From Mesorhizobium sp. M1E.F.Ca.ET.045.02.1.1 (GTDB lineage: Bacteria; Pseudomonadota; Alphaproteobacteria; Rhizobiales; Rhizobiaceae): DNA of 64,000 nt. The notes below the pieces were generated by a model. The model made no database searches. It worked only from the letters and a program-made list of their open reading frames with translations, and was not told the origin of the DNA. The stretch is from positions 5,036,501 through 5,100,500 of the forward strand of contig NZ_CP034447.1 of NCBI RefSeq assembly GCF_003952485.1, read 5' to 3'. The position numbers and the translations under genes were made by a program. Of the stretch, positions 59,243 to 64,000 are shown in pieces (position 1 is the stretch's first letter; every line of letters begins with the position of its first letter).

Positions 59243-60148
59243 ATGGATACTCTGTCGACCGATGCACCGATCACGCCACTTCGCCAGCGCATGCAGCAAG
59301 ACATGCTCATGCGGGGCTTGGGCCGCCATACCCAGCAGGACTACGTTCGTCACGTCCGGCGCTTCGCAGCCTTCCTCCGACGCTCTCCCGATACTGCGAC
59401 GCCCGAGGACATCCGTCGCTTCCAGTTGTATCAGCATGAGAGCGGCATCGGGCCTGCGACCATCAACGGCGCGGTCTCGGCGTTGCGGTTCCTGTTCCTG
59501 GTGACGCTGAAGCGGCGGGATCTGGCACGTGTGCTGGTGATCATGCGCCATCCACGCAAGCTGCCGGACGTGCTGAGCGTGGAGGAAGCGGCGCGGCTGC
59601 TCGAAGCAGCACCTGGCATCAAATACAAGGCCGCGCTCGGTGTCGCCTATGGCGCGGGCCTGCGCGTGTCGGAGGTCGCGCACCTCAAGGTCGATGATAT
59701 CGACTCTACACGCATGTTGATCCGCGTCGAACAGGGTAAAGGGCGCAAGGATCGCAACGCCATGCTCTCGCCGCAACTCTTGGAACTGCTGCGGCTGTGG
59801 TGGCGCGAAGGCAGGCGTCGCGGGGTGATGCTTCCGCATGGCTGGCTGTTCCCGGGGCGCAGTTGCACCGATCCGATCTCGTCGCGGCAACTCCATCGCG
59901 CGGTTCAGGAAGCCGCCGAAGTCGCCGGCATCCGCAAGCGCGTCAGCCCGCATACGCTGCGGCACAGCTTCGCCACCCACCTGCTCGAGCAGGATGTCGA
60001 CATCCGCGTCATCCAGGTGCTGCTCGGGCACAGCAAGCTCGAAACGACAGCGCTCTACACCAAGGTCTCGACCCGGACGATCCACGCGGTCGCAGGGCCG
60101 CTCGACCGGCTGATGGCGCTGATGGAGGATAAGTCGCCTCCCGGCTGA
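59243..60148 (+). CDS. Tyrosine-type site-specific recombinase linked to IS91
   Basis: 301 residues. An N-terminal SAM-like core-binding domain (RHTQQDYVRHVRRFAAFLRRSPD) is followed by the catalytic domain with Arg in AGLRVSEVAHL, His-x-x-Arg in HTLRHSFATHL, His in LLGHSKLETTALY and the Tyr in ALYTKVS. These R-H-R-H-Y residues define tyrosine recombinases such as XerC/XerD. It sits 4 bases before the IS91 transposase gene and is transcribed with it, an arrangement known from IS91-type elements in several bacteria. Confidence 0.92.
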   Translation: MDTLSTDAPITPLRQRMQQDMLMRGLGRHTQQDYVRHVRRFAAFLRRSPDTATPEDIRRFQLYQHESGIGPATINGAVSALRFLFLVTLKRRDLARVLVIMRHPRKLPDVLSVEEAARLLEAAPGIKYKAALGVAYGAGLRVSEVAHLKVDDIDSTRMLIRVEQGKGRKDRNAMLSPQLLELLRLWWREGRRRGVMLPHGWLFPGRSCTDPISSRQLHRAVQEAAEVAGIRKRVSPHTLRHSFATHLLEQDVDIRVIQVLLGHSKLETTALYTKVSTRTIHAVAGPLDRLMALMEDKSPPG

Positions 60149-60152
60149 ACCG

Positions 60153-61346
60153 GTGCGCGCGGACCTGGAGGTTGCCGACATCTTCCGTGCTGCTGGGCCC
60201 GCCTACCGGGCCGCCCATGCAGGGCACCTGAGCCAGCAGCATCTCAAGGTGATGTCAGCGATCGAGAACTGCCGCACCGCAGCCCTTGGCGGTCACGTCG
60301 AGGCCTGCGAGGACTGCGGCCAGTGGCGCATCGCCTACAACAGCTGCCGCAACCGGCACTGTCCCAGGTGCCAGGGCGCGGCGGCGCGGACCTGGCTCGC
60401 CGAGCGGGAAGCCGACCTGCTGCCGGTCGGCTACTTCCACGTCGTCTTCACGCTGCCGGCCGAGGTCGCCGACCTCGCCTTCCAGAACAAGGCGCTGGTC
60501 TACGACCTGCTGTTTCGTGCGGCGTCGGAGACGATGCTGACGATAGCAGCGGACCCCCAGCATCTCGGCGCGCGCATCGGCATCACTGCCGTGCTCCACA
60601 CATGGGGCTCGGCAATGACGCACCATCCCCACGTCCACATGATCGTGCCGGGCGGTGGCATCGCGCTCGACGGGACGCGCTGGGTCTCGTCGCGCTCGGC
60701 CTTCCTTCTTCCGGTGCGCGTGCTCGGCAAGCTCTTCCGCCGCCTGTTCCTCACCCGGCTGATCGCGCTTCACGATGCTGGGCGGCTCGCCTTCTTCGGA
60801 TCGATGGTCCATCTCGCCGAGCGACGGGCCTTCCTGCACTATCTCTCGCCGGTCCGGAAGAAGCGCTGGGTGGTCTACGCCAAGGCGCCGTTCGCCGGGC
60901 CGGAGGCAGTGCTCGCCTATCTGTCGCGCTACACGCACCGGGTCGCGATCTCGAACCGCCGTCTGATCGCCTTCGAAGAGGCTGGCGTCACCTTCCGCTA
61001 CAAGGACTATCGCCGCGACGGCGCCGACCGGCAGCAGGTCATGACGCTCGCCACCGACGAGTTCATCCGCCGCTTCCTGCTCCATGTCCTGCCGCGCGGC
61101 TTCCATCGCATCCGCCACTATGGCTTGCTTGCAGGCGGCTCTCGCAAAACGAGCCTCGCGCTCGCCCGCCAACTGCTTGCGGCCGCGCCTGCCATCACGA
61201 ACGATCCGCCGGCGGAACCGGACGACTTCCGCCCGCCGTGCCGGTGCTGCGGCGGACGCATGATCGTCATCGAGGTGTTCAAGCGCTGCAGACAGCCGCG
61301 CGGACCGCCGGGCGCACGGACGACGAACCGGGAGACCGCCCCATGA
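60153..61346 (+). CDS. IS91-family rolling-circle transposase
   Basis: 397 residues from a GTG at 60153. The N-terminal zinc-binding region shows HVEACEDCGQWRIAYNSCRNRHCPRCQG, with six Cys and one His. The HUH motif is HPHVHMIVPGGG, and the region YLSRYTHRVAISNRRLIAFEE contains the catalytic tyrosines. It belongs to the HUH replication-type transposases that move by rolling circle and leave no target duplication. It ends in a basic tail (RCRQPRGPPGARTTNRETAP). The gene is intact. Confidence 0.92.
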   Translation: MRADLEVADIFRAAGPAYRAAHAGHLSQQHLKVMSAIENCRTAALGGHVEACEDCGQWRIAYNSCRNRHCPRCQGAAARTWLAEREADLLPVGYFHVVFTLPAEVADLAFQNKALVYDLLFRAASETMLTIAADPQHLGARIGITAVLHTWGSAMTHHPHVHMIVPGGGIALDGTRWVSSRSAFLLPVRVLGKLFRRLFLTRLIALHDAGRLAFFGSMVHLAERRAFLHYLSPVRKKRWVVYAKAPFAGPEAVLAYLSRYTHRVAISNRRLIAFEEAGVTFRYKDYRRDGADRQQVMTLATDEFIRRFLLHVLPRGFHRIRHYGLLAGGSRKTSLALARQLLAAAPAITNDPPAEPDDFRPPCRCCGGRMIVIEVFKRCRQPRGPPGARTTNRETAP

Positions 61347-61924
61347 CCCGGCATGGCCCGTTTGGCTACACGACCGCGCTGCGTCGGCGCTGGTCAACGG
61401 AAACACATGTGCGCTTCGCTGTGGCGCCGGTCTCCCGGCACCCAAACCCCACCGTCGTTATCGTGACAGGCTCCCCGACCTGGCCGGAAAGCTGCTTCCT
61501 CAACGCGCCGACAGCACCGCGCGCGGACGTTCGCGACAGCCGCTGGCACACCTCGAAACACAAATCCCCATAGCTCACCGCCCGCTGCCCGCGGGTTCCT
61601 GCATGAGAGGCTTTCGTACGCCTGACGGCACCCGAAACCCTTCAGCATTTCGGTCATTCAAGTCACCTCGGCGATTTCCTGAAAGCTGTCGATCCGCTGG
61701 GCGGCCCTGTCGACTCCCGATCGTTCCGATGCGTAACGAAACCCCGATAGAGTCGATAGCCGGACGTTATGGTGGCGTCTGATACGGGCCCCTTGTTTCC
61801 ATCGCAGCTCGCTCACGATCTAGGCGCGGTTGGAGCCAGGTTTGGAAACGTGAGGGACAAGGACAAGTAGAACCGACGCACAATTGCGATAAGATATTTC
61901 ACCGTTTCCGGTTTCCGAGGTCAA
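61347..61924. other. 578-bp region after the IS91 transposase, probably including its oriIS end
   Basis: No convincing gene; the only frames are short and lack family features. CGGTCATTCAAG at 61651-61662 contains CAAG, the type of tetranucleotide next to which IS91 elements insert, so an end near 61658 is possible but unproven. The rest, up to the araC gene, shows no repeat of families A-D. Confidence 0.35.
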
Positions 61925-62881
61925 ATGTCTGAAGTGGACTGGCTTAGCCATCTCTTGCAAATCATCACCGTTAGCGGCCAGCTCGAGGTCCGCTGCGCCT
62001 ACGGTGCGCCGTGGCGTGTCGCCTGGGGTCGAGCGGCGGCGAACGAGATCCCGTATCACGTCATAGTCAATGGTCGGGCCATTCTCGAGGATCCGGAGTC
62101 GAAAACGACGCGGGAGCTGGTGACCGGAGATATCGTGCTGCTCCCCCATGGTGCGCCGCATGTGCTGCACGATGGTAGCGGGCAAACACCAATCCGGACG
62201 CACGAAAGCGTGGGCTCCGCCGGATGGATGCTGAGCGAGAACGACAGCCAGGGCGAGCAACTGGATCTGCTGTGTGGGCGATTTTTCGTCGCGCCGCCTC
62301 ATGACCGGCTGATCCGCAACTACCTGCCCACAAATCTAGTGGCGCGGGCAACGGACGGCCATGCGGAAGAAGGCATCGGGTCCGCTTCCAATCAACTTGC
62401 CGGTCTTGTCGGGCTGATGCGAATGGAGTCAGCCGGCGACCGAGCCGGAGGACGCGCCATTCTCAACGCGCTTTCATCGGCCATGTTCACATTGGTCCTG
62501 CGCGCGGCGAGCCAATCGGGGAAGGCCCCGGAGGGCTTGTTGGCCCTGGCCGGCCATCCGCGCCTTGCTCCAGCCATGGCCGCGATGTTCGCCAATCCGG
62601 CACGGGCTTGGAAGCTGCCCGATCTGGCCGATTTGTGCGGCATGTCACGAGCCACGTTCATGCGCCAGTTTCAGGATAAGCTGGGTCGCTCCGCCCTCGA
62701 TTTGTTGACTGATCTCCGCATGAGTCTGGCCGCAAACGAGTTGAAGAAGCCAGCGATCAGCACCGAGGCCGTGGCCGAGACAGTTGGGTATCAATCCGTT
62801 TCGGCATTCCGGCATGTCTTCGCCGAAAGGATGGGGATGACGCCGGGGGAGTGGCGGCGGCTGGCGCACAAGAGCAGGTAA
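61925..62881 (+). CDS. AraC-family transcriptional regulator with cupin domain
   Basis: 318 residues. An N-terminal cupin-type ligand domain (LRLQIITVSGQLEVRCAYG-like start, YHVIVNGRAIL, GDIVLLPHGAPHVLHD) is followed by a C-terminal double HTH (WKLPDLADLCGMSRATFMRQFQDKLGRSALDLLTDLRMSLAANELKK, then VAETVGYQSVSAFRHVFAERMGMTPGEWRRLA). It probably controls the nitroreductase gene 128 bases downstream on the same strand. Ligand unknown. Confidence 0.88.
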   Translation: MSEVDWLSHLLQIITVSGQLEVRCAYGAPWRVAWGRAAANEIPYHVIVNGRAILEDPESKTTRELVTGDIVLLPHGAPHVLHDGSGQTPIRTHESVGSAGWMLSENDSQGEQLDLLCGRFFVAPPHDRLIRNYLPTNLVARATDGHAEEGIGSASNQLAGLVGLMRMESAGDRAGGRAILNALSSAMFTLVLRAASQSGKAPEGLLALAGHPRLAPAMAAMFANPARAWKLPDLADLCGMSRATFMRQFQDKLGRSALDLLTDLRMSLAANELKKPAISTEAVAETVGYQSVSAFRHVFAERMGMTPGEWRRLAHKSR

Positions 62882-63009
62882 GACGCGGTCTGGGATCTGG
62901 AAGGCGCAGTTTGATCCTTTCGCGCATCATATTGAGCTGATTCAGTCTCGAATTTATCACTCCTGCCCGTAAATTGGCTTCCGTAATCACTTGATAAGGG
63001 AGCCATCCA

Positions 63010-63717
63010 ATGAACTGCACCAGCGTTGCCATCACCGGAATCGCGACCCGCATAGCCGCCGAAATCTTCGGGGAGACCGGGAAGAGCGAAAACGCTTTCG
63101 CGACCAACGCCGTCATCGAAACCATCCTGAGTCGCAGCGCCGCCAAGTATTACGACGCTACCGCCACCCTGAGCGACGACCAGATCCGCGACCTGGTGCG
63201 TATCGGCACGTCCGCGCCAACCTCCTTCCACCTGCAGAACTGGCGCTTCATCGCCGTACGCTCGCCTGAAGCCAAGGCAAGGCTGCGTCCGATCGCCTGG
63301 AATCAGCCCGCGATCACCGACGCCGCGGTGACCTTCATCATCATCGGCCAGCTGGCCGATGCCAGCACCGTCCCCGACCGCCTGGCACCCGTGGTGGAAG
63401 CAGGCATCATGCCGGCGCGTCTGGTGCCGGACTGGGAAATCCCCGCTCGCGGTCTGTATGACAACCAGCCGCAGCGCCAGCGCGACGAAGCCGTGCGCTC
63501 CGCGACCTTCGGCGCCGCGGCGATCATCTACGCGGCCCGTTCGCTGGGCCTGGGTTCGACGCCGATGATCGGCTTCGACGCCGAGGACGTGCACAGCGAG
63601 TTCGGCCTGGCCGAAGACGAAGTGCCGGTCATGCTGCTGACCGTCGGGCCGGAGCGAGCTGGCAACTGGCCGCAGAAGCCGCGCATGCCCGTGGCCGATG
63701 TCCTGGACTTTGCATAA
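63010..63717 (+). CDS. Nitroreductase-family FMN oxidoreductase
   Basis: 235 residues from the ATG at 63010, with AAGGGAGCC upstream. The FMN site is visible in SRSAAKYYDATATLSDDQIRDLVRIGTSAPTSFHLQNWRFIAVR and, later, AAAIIYAARSLGLGSTPMIGFDAEDV. The first 35 residues are an extension not typical of the family, and an internal start is possible. Substrates of such enzymes are quinones, nitroaromatics or aldehydes. With the AhpD-like gene that follows, it looks like an inducible redox-defence pair. Confidence 0.87.
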   Translation: MNCTSVAITGIATRIAAEIFGETGKSENAFATNAVIETILSRSAAKYYDATATLSDDQIRDLVRIGTSAPTSFHLQNWRFIAVRSPEAKARLRPIAWNQPAITDAAVTFIIIGQLADASTVPDRLAPVVEAGIMPARLVPDWEIPARGLYDNQPQRQRDEAVRSATFGAAAIIYAARSLGLGSTPMIGFDAEDVHSEFGLAEDEVPVMLLTVGPERAGNWPQKPRMPVADVLDFA

Positions 63718-63751
63718 TTCCCAATTATTTCAGAACCTTATGGAGACTACG

Positions 63752-64000
63752 ATGGCAAGAACTGCTGTTCTGATGCCGGAACAGGTGCCGGCCGAATCCA
63801 AACCGACCATCGACGCTTTCAGCAGGAATATCGGTTTCACACCCAATATGATGGCGGCCTTCGCTCAGAGCCCGATCGCGTTCAACGCTTGGGCCACTCT
63901 GCTCGGCTCGCTGAGCAAGGCTCTGGACGTGAAGACGCGTGACAGCATCGGCCTCGCGGTCTCCGAGGTGAACGGTTGCAATTATTGCCTCACGGTTCAC
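63752..64000 (+). CDS. Carboxymuconolactone decarboxylase/AhpD-like protein (3' truncated by window)
   Basis: The first 83 codons from the ATG at 63752, behind TGGAGA. MARTAVLMPEQVPAESKPTIDAFSRNIGFTPNMMAAFAQSP, then SIGLAVSEVNGCNYCLTVH, holds the CxxCxxxH redox motif of AhpD/CMD proteins, which act as peroxide-linked disulfide reductases or decarboxylases. The gene continues beyond the window. It lies 34 bases after the nitroreductase and is probably co-transcribed. Confidence 0.87.
   Translation, partial: MARTAVLMPEQVPAESKPTIDAFSRNIGFTPNMMAAFAQSPIAFNAWATLLGSLSKALDVKTRDSIGLAVSEVNGCNYCLTVH

Noticed and set aside
61366..61578. A 70-codon frame on the - strand after the IS91 transposase
   Set aside because: No family features or ribosome site, and it lies where the element end is expected. 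Left as non-coding.

Overview
The window is GC-rich DNA from a member of the Rhizobiales, most likely Mesorhizobium or a close relative. I infer this from the gene order (trmJ-type methylase, murI, rpsD; purC-purS-purQ-purL-bolA-grxD), from the proteins carried (DUF1476, DUF1127, DUF2259, DUF3008) and from several families of short intergenic palindromes typical of rhizobial chromosomes. No database search was possible, so the genus is an inference. I see no tRNA, rRNA or CRISPR array.

Region by region. Positions 1-5.6 kb hold translation and cell-wall housekeeping genes: the end of a TrmJ-like tRNA methylase, a DUF805 membrane protein, glutamate racemase, ribosomal protein S4, the tRNA thiolase TtcA and an inositol-phosphatase-like enzyme. 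Positions 5.6-24 kb hold a drug exporter, the glutaredoxin/BolA pair and the purine genes purL, purQ, purS, purC and purB. They are mixed with a MocR regulator and its divergent DUF1127 partner, an aldolase, a hydrolase and a glyoxalase-fold protein. A lower-GC membrane gene and a frameshifted small gene sit between purQ and purS.

Positions 24-36 kb hold small secreted and membrane proteins, a P1 peptidase with an ABC binding protein, and a cluster resembling the maturation genes of CO-dehydrogenase-type molybdenum hydroxylases (MoxR ATPase, VWA protein, two half-size XdhC proteins, a molybdopterin-binding/nucleotidyltransferase fusion). No catalytic subunits are present. Positions 36-48.8 kb hold a reductase, a desulfurase-like enzyme, an acetylpolyamine-amidohydrolase-like protein with an acetyltransferase, and a tight three-gene operon (dimethylformamidase-like, class III aminotransferase, BKACE) that looks like an amide/amine catabolic pathway. 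These are followed by uppP.

Mobile DNA is concentrated in two places, 19.6-22.6 kb (IS481, IS4) and 48.8-61.7 kb (IS5, a second IS4 copy, an integrase plus IS91 transposase). Ends and target duplications are visible for four of these. Three of the four lie in the same intergenic repeat family. The two IS4 copies are nearly identical direct repeats enclosing about 34 kb that includes purB and uppP. The IS5 element carries a second small gene whose stop codon comes from the duplicated target. The right edge (61.9-64 kb) is an accessory AraC / nitroreductase / AhpD-like set.
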